Shown: one piece after another, positions 7,463 to 15,475 of the stretch
Layout of the letters: the number at the start of each line of letters is the position of its first letter
How positions within the stretch are numbered: position 1 is the stretch's first letter
Source of the DNA: Murimonas intestini
GTDB taxonomy: Bacteria > Bacillota > Clostridia > Lachnospirales > Lachnospiraceae
DNA: 64,000 nucleotides
Assembly (NCBI RefSeq): GCF_024622195.1
Contig: NZ_JANKBI010000003.1
Location: 186,001-250,000 of the forward strand
Direction of reading: 5' to 3'
The notes under the pieces: model-generated
Seen by the model: the letters and a program-made list of their open reading frames with translations, nothing else
The model's database searches: none
Told to the model about the DNA's origin: nothing
Made by a program: the position numbers and the translations under genes

Positions 7463-9703
7463 ATGAAAACAGAGGTATATATGATCTCGGGCATGACATG
7501 CGCATCATGCAGCAGCGCTGTTGAACGGGTTACCAGAAAGATACCCGGCGTAGAACACAGCGAAGTGAATCTTGCCACAAATAAGCTGACAATTACGTAT
7601 GATGAAGCGTCAGTGACTCCTGATATGATCATCTCCAAAGTTGACAGGGCCGGTTTTGGCGCTGAACAGTTTGTGGAGAAGCCCAGGGAGGAGATAGAGA
7701 AACAGGAGGAGGAAAAAGAAGAAGCCCTGCATGTTATGAAAAGGCGGCTTATCATAAGTATAGTTCTGGCGGTTCCTCTGCTGTATCTGTCCATGGGCCA
7801 CATGCTTCCATTTCCTCTGCCCCTGCCGGGTTTTCTGGATATGCATAAAAGTCCTGTAAATTTTGCGCTGGCACAGCTTATTTTGACAACATTTGTGCTC
7901 ATCTGCGGCAGAAAGTTTTATATAGTGGGATTTAAGACACTTTTTAAGGGACATCCGAATATGGATTCACTTGTGGCAATAGGGACAGGAAGTGCCTACA
8001 TCTACAGTATCATAAATACGATCATGATCCCGAGATCACATATGTATGTAGAAAATCTTTATTACGAGTCAGCGGCTGTAGTTGTCACCCTGGTAATGCT
8101 GGGAAAATATATGGAGAGCAGAAGCAAGGGAAAGACCTCGGAGGCGATCCAGAAGCTTATGCAGCTGGCGCCTGACACGGCCATACTCCTGAAGGACGGA
8201 CAGGAATCAGAAGTGCAGGCTTACATGGTGAAGAAGGGGGACATCCTTGTGGTGCGCCCCGGAAGCAGAGTGCCGCTTGACGGGATCGTCGTCAAAGGCG
8301 GCAGCAGCGTGGATGAATCTATGCTGACAGGTGAAAGTATTCCGGTAGAGAAGCAGCCCGGAGATGAAGTGATCGGCGGCAGCGTAAATTATAACGGCGC
8401 CATGCAGATAGAAGTAACACATGTGGGAGAAGACACTACACTCTCCAAGATCATCAGGCTCATGGAAGATGCCCAGGGCAGAAAAGCGCCGATCTCCAAG
8501 CTGGCTGACAGAGTGGCGGGATATTTTGTACCGGCTGTCATACTCATAGCAGTTATAGCGGCGGCAGGCTGGGCACTGGCGGGACATGATATTTCCTTTG
8601 TCCTAACGGTTTTTGTCTCTGTTCTTGTCATCGCCTGCCCTTGTGCGCTGGGACTTGCCACTCCTACAGCTATTATGGTAGGGACTGGCGTGGGAGCCAA
8701 TAACGGTGTTCTGATCAAAAGCGGAGAAGCGCTGGAGATCACACATAAGATAGATACAGTAGTATTGGATAAGACAGGGACAGTTACAGAGGGAAAACCG
8801 CGGGTCATTGAAATAATTCCGGAAGGCATGACACAGCAGGAACTGCTGTCCGCAGCAGCTGCATGTGAGAATACATCAGAGCATCCTCTGGGGCGCGCCA
8901 TAGTGGAGGAAGCCAGGGAAAGAAAGATACCGTTCCCGGAGCCTGAAGAATTTGAAAGCCTTACGGGAAAAGGGATACGTGCAGTGCTCCAGGGCAGGGA
9001 GGTCTATATAGGGAATGACAGGATGATGGAGGAATTATCTGTATCCACAGCAGGTATGGACAGTCTTGCTGAGAAAATTGCCGAAAAGGGTCAGACGCCT
9101 ATGTTTGTTGTAATAGATAAGACTTTGGCAGGGATCATCAGCGTGGCGGATACTGTAAAACCAACGAGTGCAGAGGCAATAGACCAGATAAAAAAACAGG
9201 GTGTAGAGGTTTATATGCTTACAGGGGACAACAGGCGCACGGCAGATTACATTGGAAAACAGGTGCATGTAGATAAAGTAATCGCGGAGGTTCTGCCGGG
9301 AGACAAGGCATCAGTTGTAAATGAATTGCAAAAGCAGGGAAAAAGAGTTATGATGGTAGGTGATGGGATTAATGATGCACCAGCCCTGGCGCAGGCAGAT
9401 ATCGGCGCGGCCATAGGAAGCGGAAGCGATATCGCCATGGAATCCAGCGATATAGTCCTGATGAAATCAGATCTGAAGGATGTTTACAAGGCAATCAAAC
9501 TGAGCAAGGCTACAATACGGAATATCAAGGAAAATCTGTTTTGGGCATTCTGCTTCAATACATGCGGTATTCCAGTGGCGGCAGGCGTGCTGTATATATT
9601 TGGAGGGCCGCTGCTTAACCCGATGATCGCAGGCCTGGCCATGTCATTTAGTTCAGTGTTTGTTGTCAGCAATGCGCTGAGGCTCAAAAGAGTAAAATTA
9701 TAG
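7463..9703 (+). CDS. copA: Copper-exporting P1B-type ATPase
   Basis: 746 residues. One N-terminal heavy-metal-associated domain carries GMTCASC (Cys13, Cys16). Eight membrane helices follow, with the metal-binding CPC motif in VIACPCALGLATPT near residue 392. The actuator TGES, phosphorylation site DKTGTVTEGKP (Asp near 436), SEHPLG of the nucleotide domain and GDGINDAPAL near 633 are all intact. CPC with a GMTCASC domain indicates Cu(I) export to the outside, powered by ATP. It is first in the copA-csoR-copZ operon behind a CsoR operator. The ribosome site is AGGAAGAGAGG before ATG 7463. Confidence 0.95.
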   Translation: MKTEVYMISGMTCASCSSAVERVTRKIPGVEHSEVNLATNKLTITYDEASVTPDMIISKVDRAGFGAEQFVEKPREEIEKQEEEKEEALHVMKRRLIISIVLAVPLLYLSMGHMLPFPLPLPGFLDMHKSPVNFALAQLILTTFVLICGRKFYIVGFKTLFKGHPNMDSLVAIGTGSAYIYSIINTIMIPRSHMYVENLYYESAAVVVTLVMLGKYMESRSKGKTSEAIQKLMQLAPDTAILLKDGQESEVQAYMVKKGDILVVRPGSRVPLDGIVVKGGSSVDESMLTGESIPVEKQPGDEVIGGSVNYNGAMQIEVTHVGEDTTLSKIIRLMEDAQGRKAPISKLADRVAGYFVPAVILIAVIAAAGWALAGHDISFVLTVFVSVLVIACPCALGLATPTAIMVGTGVGANNGVLIKSGEALEITHKIDTVVLDKTGTVTEGKPRVIEIIPEGMTQQELLSAAAACENTSEHPLGRAIVEEARERKIPFPEPEEFESLTGKGIRAVLQGREVYIGNDRMMEELSVSTAGMDSLAEKIAEKGQTPMFVVIDKTLAGIISVADTVKPTSAEAIDQIKKQGVEVYMLTGDNRRTADYIGKQVHVDKVIAEVLPGDKASVVNELQKQGKRVMMVGDGINDAPALAQADIGAAIGSGSDIAMESSDIVLMKSDLKDVYKAIKLSKATIRNIKENLFWAFCFNTCGIPVAAGVLYIFGGPLLNPMIAGLAMSFSSVFVVSNALRLKRVKL

Positions 9704-9754
9704 GTAACTATAATGACGAACTGCCGCCGGCGGACGTCATAGAGGAGGTGGAGT

Positions 9755-10054
9755 ATGACAGAAGAGAGCTGCTGCCATAAGCAGAAGCACAGAGATGATA
9801 AGGAATATAAGGATCTGGTGCACCGCCTGAACAGGATAGAAGGCCAGATCAGGGGGATCAGGAATATGGTTGATGAGGAACGTTACTGTGTTGATATCCT
9901 GACACAGGTGTCAGCGGTCCAGTCCGCCCTTAACAGCTTTAATAAAATCCTGCTTTCAGATCATATCAAGACATGTGTGGTGGAAGATATCAGAGGCGGC
10001 AATGAAGAAGTTGTTGATGAACTGTGCAAAACGATCCAAAAACTTATGAAATAG
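9755..10054 (+). CDS. csoR: Copper-sensing repressor CsoR
   Basis: 99 residues, a four-helix DUF156-family repressor. The Cu(I) ligands are present in order: Cys45 (RYCVDIL), His70 and Cys74 (DHIKTCV). The conserved basic stretch HRLNRIEGQIRGIRNM lies near the N-terminus. The Cys-His-Cys set points to copper rather than nickel, formaldehyde or sulfide sensing. A His- and Cys-bearing N-terminal tail (CCHKQKH) could add metal binding. It lies 51 bases after copA with GGAGGTGG before ATG 9755, and its probable operator is upstream of copA. Confidence 0.93.
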   Translation: MTEESCCHKQKHRDDKEYKDLVHRLNRIEGQIRGIRNMVDEERYCVDILTQVSAVQSALNSFNKILLSDHIKTCVVEDIRGGNEEVVDELCKTIQKLMK

Positions 10055-10095
10055 ATCTGACACTAAAATAGTAAATGAAAAAAGGAGAATATATT

Positions 10096-10278
10096 ATGAC
10101 AACAGTATTAAATGTAGAAGAGATGCACTGTGAAAAATGCGTAGAAAGAATCACAAAAGCTATGACAGCGGCTGGCCTGGACTTTAAAGTGAGTCTTGCT
10201 GACAAGACAGTAACCATAGAAGGATGCGACCACTGTGTGGCAAAAGCTAAAGAAATACTTGACGATCTGGGCTTTTGA
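10096..10278 (+). CDS. copZ: Copper chaperone CopZ-like protein
   Basis: 60 residues, a single heavy-metal-associated fold that would hand Cu(I) to CopA. The metal site is MHCEKC (Cys12, Cys15). ATG 10096 is chosen because AAAGGAG at 10081-10087 is well placed; the upstream in-frame ATG at 10075 lies before that ribosome site. The protein has a second cysteine pair, Cys44-Asp-His-Cys47, near the C-terminal helix, which is not usual for CopZ. It is the last gene of the copper operon. Confidence 0.82.
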   Translation: MTTVLNVEEMHCEKCVERITKAMTAAGLDFKVSLADKTVTIEGCDHCVAKAKEILDDLGF

Positions 10279-10399
10279 TAGAAGATTATTAATTTTCACG
10301 AAATTAGATTTTTTTTATAGTAAATTTTCTCAAATGGTGATATACTAATCACAAGATACAAGTTCAGCTAGATATTATAAAAGAAAGGACGTGCGTGAA

Positions 10400-10645
10400 A
10401 TGAATAAATTAGAAGATTTAATTGCAAGCTTACAGAAAAAAGAAGATGAGCAGCACAAAAATACAGTATTATGGATACTGGCAATTATTGGAGCCGTAGC
10501 TGCAGTGGCAGCTATTGCATATGCAGTATACCGTTACTTCACACCAGATTATCTGGAAGATTTTGAAGATGATTTCGATGACGATTTCGATGATTACTTC
10601 GATGATGCAGATGACAGTGAAGAAGAGGATCAGACAGAGGAATAA
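10400..10645 (+). CDS. Small membrane protein with acidic C-terminal tail
   Basis: 81 residues. A polar N-terminal helix (NKLEDLIASLQKKEDE) is followed by one membrane helix at about residues 23-45, a short YRYF turn, and a tail made almost wholly of Asp, Glu and Phe (DFEDDFDDDFDDYFDD). I do not recognise a named family. The start is ATG 10400, 10 bases after AAAGGA; the GTG at 10391 is too close to it. The gene is separated from copZ by 121 bases with no terminator seen, and is followed by a strong terminator. The acidic tail could bind cations or a basic partner, but that is inference. Confidence 0.75.
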   Translation: MNKLEDLIASLQKKEDEQHKNTVLWILAIIGAVAAVAAIAYAVYRYFTPDYLEDFEDDFDDDFDDYFDDADDSEEEDQTEE

Positions 10646-10730
10646 AGCTGGTATCAGATTTGAAGCCGGCAGGACTGAGGTAAGCTGCCGGTTGATAAGA
10701 GAGATTATTGCCTATAGTAAAGTAGGATGA

Positions 10731-10760
10731 AGGAGCTGCATGGTGCAGCTCCTTTTTCTT
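10731..10760 (+). terminator. Rho-independent terminator
   Basis: AGGAGCTGCA (10731-10740) and TGCAGCTCCT (10744-10753) form a 10-bp stem with a 3-base loop, followed by TTTTCTT. It ends plus-strand transcription from the small membrane-protein gene. Confidence 0.88.
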
Positions 10761-10790
10761 CTATAGGAAACTCCGTTTCCTATAGAAGAA
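10756..10790. repeat. Perfect 16-bp inverted repeat between convergent genes
   Basis: Bases 10756-10771 and 10775-10790 are exact reverse complements (core CTATAGGAAAC/GTTTCCTATAG) around a TCC loop. It overlaps the T-run of the previous terminator and lies 29 bases beyond the stop of the minus-strand cotH-like gene. No T-run follows on the minus strand, so it is not a standard terminator for that gene; it may act as an mRNA 3'-end stabiliser or be a short repeat element. Confidence 0.75.
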
Positions 10791-10818
10791 ACCACTCCGG
10801 GAGGATGCGCAGTCTGGC

Positions 10819-12771
10819 TCAACGTTTATACTTTTTCGCCACAATCAAACCTGCAGAGAGAATGACAATCGAAATGGCAAGCCATATCCATTCATTGGGG
10901 CCGGCTGAAGAAGTAACTGCACCTTTCATGTCAAAGGAAGGCTTACTGCCGGGTATTTCCGGATTACCGCCGGAGGGATCATTTGCATTTATATCTCCCG
11001 CTGAGTCTGAAGAATCGGATGGTGCGGGTATTGCTTTATTGCCGGAGGACTGCCCCATAAAATTATCAGAGAAATCATCCGGGAGATTTGAAGGATCGAA
11101 TCCCTCGGGCATTTCTCCTGTAAAATTTTCGGGCATATTCTCGGGCATATTCTTGGGCATATTCTCGGACATATTCTCGGACATATTCTCGGACATATTC
11201 TCGGGTATATTTTCGGGCATATTTTCCGGCATATCTTTTGGCATATTTTCGGGCATATTTTCCGGCATATCTTTTGGCATATTTTCCGGCATATCCTCCG
11301 GCATATTCTCCGGAAAGCCTGGCATATCTCCCCCAAAACCACCCATGCCGCCTCCCATGGAACCCATGTCTGAGAGTGTAATAGCGGAAGCATCCACATA
11401 GCTCATGTTGTTGGTAGTTTCCGTGTTTTCAAGCTGCATGGAAATGCTTTCACTTCGCATTTCACAGAATTGACGGAGGGTTTGGACACCCAATTCAAAT
11501 TCTTCGCAGGTATAAAACGCGGTGGGATCCTCTTCCACATAGGGTTTGATCAGATTATAAGTATTGTTGATAATGTCCGTAATATCCGTGGTTTCAATGA
11601 ATTCGGAGAAATACTGATGATACAGCTGGGTGTATTCCTCGTTTTCAAAAATCCAATTCAGCATAGGCCTGTCGGAGGAACCTCCGGAAACCGGGGTGTC
11701 GATGGGGGTGTTGACTGTGGTGGTTGCGTCTCCGGCGCTGAATGTGCCAAACCCGAGGTTATAGTCCCACGGGATCATGGCCAGCCGGCTGTCTTCTTCA
11801 TAAAGATAATAGTTGTGGACCATCATGCCGGTATAACTGTCATCGTTGCAGACGTAGTTATGAACTACAAAATAACGAATCACTTGATCAATGTCAATCA
11901 CAGATTCAATGTCCTCACCGTTGGACAACTTTTTCAGAGCTTCAATCAGACGCCTTTGGTCGGCTTCGGTAATATCAGTTTTTGCATTGTTCCAGATATT
12001 AGAATAGCTGTCAAGCTGATCGTCAATATATTGCAGCTTCACATCGGAAGAACCCATTCCAAAGCCGCCTCCGAAACTGAAACCACCACTTCCTTCAGTG
12101 CCAAACATGGCAGACGGATCAAAATCCATACCGTTACCGCGTCCGCCGCCAAAATTCATGCTGTCCGGTTTATAGAGTTCTCCGTAGCCGGAGCCGTAAT
12201 TGCGCTCTAAAAAGGCTTCCTCCACACCTTCAACGGCCAGATACAGTCCCCAATCTTCCCCATTGACCGTAATATAGATGAAACTGCACAAAGAGGAATT
12301 CACTCCAAATTTGCCCATCATAGTATAGGTTAAATAGTCCTTCATCATGGTAGAATCCTGGATCAAATTATTCAGACTCAGTTTGTCCAGACCGTGATAG
12401 GATTTAGTGCTGTCGTACTTGTCAAACTCAATCTTGAAGCTGTAGCGTTCACTGCCGAGGGTAGCTACCGTAGACAGGGAGGTGTTGCCTTTTGCGCGAA
12501 TCCCTACATTTTTGCAGGCTTCCCCATCAATCACTACATTGGCTGCATAGTATTCCTCACTTGTGGCATTCGCAATGAATTCATCCCAGTTGTTCATGAC
12601 AATATCAATGTTATGAACCCTTGTGTTGTCAAATAAGCGGTCTTCGTATCCCATGGTGTGCTCCATTGCTTCAATACCAAGTGACGCACCGTTCAAGAAC
12701 AGAATTGTAACGGCCAGCGTCAGAACTGTGACGACCCATGCAATTCTTTCAAAATGTTTACTTCCTGACAT
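10819..12771 (-). CDS. CotH kinase-family membrane protein
   Basis: 650 residues. An N-terminal membrane segment (about 10-30) is followed by a CotH-type domain: VHNIDIVMNNWDEF, VGIRAKGNTSL, the SFKIEFDKYD strand, LDKLSLNNLIQDSTMMKDYL and the acidic MIPWDYNLGFG motif. CotH proteins are atypical kinases, and B. subtilis CotH phosphorylates spore-coat proteins. A Gly/Met-rich insert lies near residues 205-235. The C-terminal third is a low-complexity stretch of MPEN/MPED-like repeats, then a single membrane helix and a basic tail. So the domain is probably held outside the membrane by two anchors. It is the last gene of a minus-strand unit after DUF4956 (3-base gap) and a VTC polymerase. The spore-coat role is not implied by this context. 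Confidence 0.85.
   Translation of the reverse strand: MSGSKHFERIAWVVTVLTLAVTILFLNGASLGIEAMEHTMGYEDRLFDNTRVHNIDIVMNNWDEFIANATSEEYYAANVVIDGEACKNVGIRAKGNTSLSTVATLGSERYSFKIEFDKYDSTKSYHGLDKLSLNNLIQDSTMMKDYLTYTMMGKFGVNSSLCSFIYITVNGEDWGLYLAVEGVEEAFLERNYGSGYGELYKPDSMNFGGGRGNGMDFDPSAMFGTEGSGGFSFGGGFGMGSSDVKLQYIDDQLDSYSNIWNNAKTDITEADQRRLIEALKKLSNGEDIESVIDIDQVIRYFVVHNYVCNDDSYTGMMVHNYYLYEEDSRLAMIPWDYNLGFGTFSAGDATTTVNTPIDTPVSGGSSDRPMLNWIFENEEYTQLYHQYFSEFIETTDITDIINNTYNLIKPYVEEDPTAFYTCEEFELGVQTLRQFCEMRSESISMQLENTETTNNMSYVDASAITLSDMGSMGGGMGGFGGDMPGFPENMPEDMPENMPKDMPENMPENMPKDMPENMPENIPENMSENMSENMSENMPKNMPENMPENFTGEMPEGFDPSNLPDDFSDNFMGQSSGNKAIPAPSDSSDSAGDINANDPSGGNPEIPGSKPSFDMKGAVTSSAGPNEWIWLAISIVILSAGLIVAKKYKR
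11127..11313 (-). repeat. In-frame 12-base tandem repeats in the cotH-like gene
   Basis: About fifteen units of 12 bases encode the tetrapeptides PENM, PEDM, PKDM, SENM and variants, read on the minus strand. Units are imperfect copies (CATATTCTCGGG and close relatives on the plus strand). Such a tract may change length by slippage or recombination without breaking the frame. Confidence 0.85.
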
Positions 12772-12774
12772 AGT

Positions 12775-13446
12775 TTACCCCATATAATCACCGTTGTAAG
12801 AGACAATGGCTGCGCTGTTAACACCGGGCATCTCTGAGAGAATATTTATAAAATCGGTATCATCGTCCTTCAGGCGGACTTCAATGTTCAGTTCAACAGC
12901 GCCCTTTACAGCGGATTTGCTTTTAATTGTTGACCGGGTTACAGTTTTTGCGAGAAATTCTTTTATTTTTATCTCCGCATCGTGATTTGTACAGCGCAGA
13001 ACCACAATATAAGGATGAGTATTGGATTTCTTGTTGACAAATACCAGCAGTATGATACCAATGCAGATGCTGCCGATAATAGCCAGAGGAATCATTCCGG
13101 CGGCTAAAATAATGCCTGCTCCGATAGACCAGAACAGGAATGCAATGTCCAGCGGGTCTTTAATGGCAGTGCGGAAACGGACGATAGACAGAGCGCCTAC
13201 CATACCCAGGGACAGGACTACATTGGAGGTTACAGCAAGGATTACGATAGACGTAATCATAGTCAGAGCGATCAATGTTGTACCAAAGCCTGCGGAATAC
13301 ATTACGCCGCGGTAGGTTTTCTTATAGACAAGAAAAATAAACAGTCCAATGCCAAAGGATAGTATAATGGTCAGAATCATATCAAAGATACTGATTGAAG
13401 ATATATTTTCCAGAAAACTTGATTTGAAAATATCACTAAAAGTCAT
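12775..13446 (-). CDS. DUF4956 membrane protein
   Basis: 223 residues with about four membrane helices in the first 140 residues, including LSLGMVGALSIVRFRTAIKDPLDIAFLFWSIG, the hallmark stretch of DUF4956. A soluble alpha/beta domain of about 80 residues with an ACT-like look follows (YIVVLRCTNHDAEIKIKEFL... AVELNIEVRLKDD). The molecular role of DUF4956 is not known. It lies between the VTC polymerase (29-base gap) and the CotH-like gene (3-base gap) on the same strand; this trio is seen together in other Firmicutes, to my knowledge. Confidence 0.88.
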   Translation of the reverse strand: MTFSDIFKSSFLENISSISIFDMILTIILSFGIGLFIFLVYKKTYRGVMYSAGFGTTLIALTMITSIVILAVTSNVVLSLGMVGALSIVRFRTAIKDPLDIAFLFWSIGAGIILAAGMIPLAIIGSICIGIILLVFVNKKSNTHPYIVVLRCTNHDAEIKIKEFLAKTVTRSTIKSKSAVKGAVELNIEVRLKDDDTDFINILSEMPGVNSAAIVSYNGDYMG

Positions 13447-13475
13447 AGTCGGGTTTCTCCTTTATGTTGTAAATT

Positions 13476-14147
13476 TTATTCATACATACGGCAGACCGCA
13501 TATTTTGAAAATGCTGTACTGCGTCTGCCTTCGAGCTGTACAATATCACGAATAATATCGGGCAAAAAGCTGTCCCACTTCACTTCCAGGATACAGGGAT
13601 CACCCTGTATGGGGATGGTCGTGCAATTGGGGGCTAAGAAGTCAGTACAGCGAAGTCCGGTTCGAATGTTGTAATCCAGAGTAACGCGGACATTGCCGGG
13701 ATCAAACACAAATGGCTCACGGGTGTAGTCAACAATCACTTTTGCCGCCAGGCCTTCAGCACAGATCCGGGTATAAAACCTGAGTATTACTTCGTCAGTG
13801 CTCGCGGCCATCCAGCGGGTATCGCCATTTACGATTGCCTGTGCCTGCTCTGGGGTGAGTAAAGCGTAATCCTTACAGCCAAGCTCACCGTGTTTGAACT
13901 TTCGTTCCAAGTGAATGACAGAGGGGTCATTGTTGTAGAGACGAATCCGATATTTTTCACGGATGTTCACACCGTCCAATTTTTCCCGCAATACTTTATC
14001 ATCCAGATTATCAAAGTACAGGCTGCGAATCTCATATTGCCCATTTCTGGCATGAATGTCCGGCATCATAACGACTTTCAGCTTTTGCCGTAAAATCAGC
14101 ATATCCAGATTGCTGATCTCATGCTTTACTTCATGTCTGTATTGCAT
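13476..14147 (-). CDS. VTC-domain polyphosphate polymerase-like protein
   Basis: 223 residues, a tunnel-shaped VTC/CYTH-type domain related to yeast Vtc4, which makes polyphosphate from ATP. Matching segments are YRHEVKHEIS, IRSLYFDN, REKYRIRLYN (the paired arginines), LERKFKHGELGCKDYALL (lysines), VIVDYTREPF and ILEVKWDSFLPDII (metal-binding Glu and lysine). All basic active-site positions that I can place are kept. ATG 14147 is used because AAAGGAGG lies 8 bases upstream; the reading frame could extend to 14249 but without a ribosome site. It has its own promoter region with phased boxes. Product and location are inferred from family knowledge. Confidence 0.82.
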   Translation of the reverse strand: MQYRHEVKHEISNLDMLILRQKLKVVMMPDIHARNGQYEIRSLYFDNLDDKVLREKLDGVNIREKYRIRLYNNDPSVIHLERKFKHGELGCKDYALLTPEQAQAIVNGDTRWMAASTDEVILRFYTRICAEGLAAKVIVDYTREPFVFDPGNVRVTLDYNIRTGLRCTDFLAPNCTTIPIQGDPCILEVKWDSFLPDIIRDIVQLEGRRSTAFSKYAVCRMYE

Positions 14148-14171
14148 GTGGCATTCCTCCTTTCTATTCTC

Positions 14172-14177
14172 ATTATA
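14172..14177 (-). promoter_or_regulatory. -10 element of the VTC-DUF4956-cotH transcript
   Basis: On the minus strand TATAAT occupies 14177-14172, 25 bases before the VTC start codon. No good TTGACA-like element lies 16-18 bases further upstream, as expected for a promoter that needs an activator. The phased boxes at 14219-14257 sit upstream of the place where the -35 would be. Confidence 0.55.
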
Positions 14178-14218
14178 AAAGCCGAACCTATGAGCAACAT
14201 TAGAAAAACCTTCCCACA

Positions 14219-14257
14219 TGTGAATACTTGCGGAAAGGTTTGTGAACATTTTGTGAA
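14219..14257. promoter_or_regulatory. Phased TGTGAA boxes, probable response-regulator binding array
   Basis: TGTGAA occurs at 14219-14224, 14241-14246 and 14252-14257, that is 22 and 11 bases apart. The intermediate position 14230-14235 holds the weaker GCGGAA. All four therefore fall on an 11-base period on one face of the helix. Direct repeats at this spacing are the usual target of OmpR-type regulators, and the adjacent unit encodes one. On the minus strand each box reads TTCACA, upstream of the -10 at 14177. Confidence 0.55.
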
Positions 14258-14263
14258 ATTGTA

Positions 14264-15475
14264 TTAAAAGAAGGCAGTAAAGCGGATTTTCCCTGTTTCA
14301 GGATACTCTGCCGTCAGTTTTCCGCCGAAAGTCTCTGCAATGGCACGTGCGGCAGAAAGCCCAATCCCATATCCGGAGGAGGCACTGTTCTGTGTCCTGG
14401 CATCATCCCCGCGGTAGAACCGCTCAAAGAGCCGTTCGGGGTCAGTGCCGTGGGGATTCTCACAGGTGTTTTCTTCCAAAATTTTAATATGTACTCCTTC
14501 GGTACGCACGGAAAACAAAATCGTTCCGCCCTCCGGGGTATATTTTACGGCGTTGTCCAGCAGGATGGATATCATTTGCATAAAGGTCTCCATGTGTATC
14601 TGCATCAAAATATGGGGCTGAATTTTTGCGGACAGTGTAATTTGTTTTTCTGACGCGGAATCTTCATAGGCCGAAAATATCCCGCAGATCAGTTCGCTGA
14701 TATCCACCGTTTCTGTGGGGAGCTTCACCTCTTCATCCAACTTGGCAAGGGTCAGGAGATTCGTCATAAGGACATTCAGCCGCTGGGTTTGAAGCCGGAT
14801 ATTCTTGCTGTACTTTGTTTCTCCATGAATCAGCGCAGAGGCATCATTGTTGGATTGGATGATCGCCAGGGGCGTTTTTAGCTCGTGTCCGGCGTTTGTT
14901 ATAAACTGCTTTTGTTTTTCTATCCCTGCGATGATTGGACGAACAAACCGGCTGGAAAACATAACTACAAATAATAAAATCACAAGCCAGCATATCACTG
15001 CGATTACGGAGGATACGCTCAGTACCATAATAAAAATGCTGATCTGTGCTGAAATCTCCATGAAGAAAATCAACCGGTCTGTGCCCAGCTGCTTCACCTC
15101 ATATTTGTATCCGTCAATTTTGCCTGAGGTACCGGTAATCTGCCCGGCATATTGTATTGCCTGTTCCGTGTCGACTGATGATATCTGGTCGATATTAACA
15201 TCAAGAACATTGCCGTTAGTATCTGTATGAACTATGAAAAAGAGGGCTGATTTTACAGCATCCATATCCGGCGCCGGCATAAATGGCCATTGGTCAGGAA
15301 AATCCATCGGTAAGGGCATTCCGTCAGCATTAACTAAAGTGTGTAATATGGAATCCGATTGTCTGTCCAGAATAATCCAGCTAAATCCATTAATAGCCCC
15401 AATCAATACTATCAGAAGAATGGTAACTGCAGACATGGCAAAGAGAATAAATTTCTTTCGCAGTGTTTTCATCAT
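14264..15475 (-). CDS. Sensor histidine kinase
   Basis: About 403 residues. Two membrane helices (about 10-32 and 150-175) flank an extracytoplasmic sensor region of about 115 residues. The cytoplasmic part has the phospho-accepting H-box GHELKTPLAIIQS, the N-box LLDNAVKYT and the G-box GYGIGLSAARAIAETFGG. Start is ATG 15475 (or the next ATG at 15472), overlapping the response-regulator stop in ATGATGA with GGAG 7 bases upstream, so translation is coupled. It follows the regulator gene and precedes the VTC operon, which it probably controls. No HAMP domain is obvious. Confidence 0.92.
   Translation of the reverse strand: MMKTLRKKFILFAMSAVTILLIVLIGAINGFSWIILDRQSDSILHTLVNADGMPLPMDFPDQWPFMPAPDMDAVKSALFFIVHTDTNGNVLDVNIDQISSVDTEQAIQYAGQITGTSGKIDGYKYEVKQLGTDRLIFFMEISAQISIFIMVLSVSSVIAVICWLVILLFVVMFSSRFVRPIIAGIEKQKQFITNAGHELKTPLAIIQSNNDASALIHGETKYSKNIRLQTQRLNVLMTNLLTLAKLDEEVKLPTETVDISELICGIFSAYEDSASEKQITLSAKIQPHILMQIHMETFMQMISILLDNAVKYTPEGGTILFSVRTEGVHIKILEENTCENPHGTDPERLFERFYRGDDARTQNSASSGYGIGLSAARAIAETFGGKLTAEYPETGKIRFTAFF

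Noticed and set aside
11127..11313. Possible CRISPR array from regular short repeats
   Set aside because: Units are contiguous, in frame and without spacers; the same holds for the repeats at 23455-23760 and 40346-40404. No cas genes are near.
10727..12210. Long plus-strand open frames opposite the cotH-like gene
   Set aside because: They are mirror images of the MPEN repeat and Gly-rich coding DNA; no ribosome site suits them and the minus-strand product has clear CotH domains.
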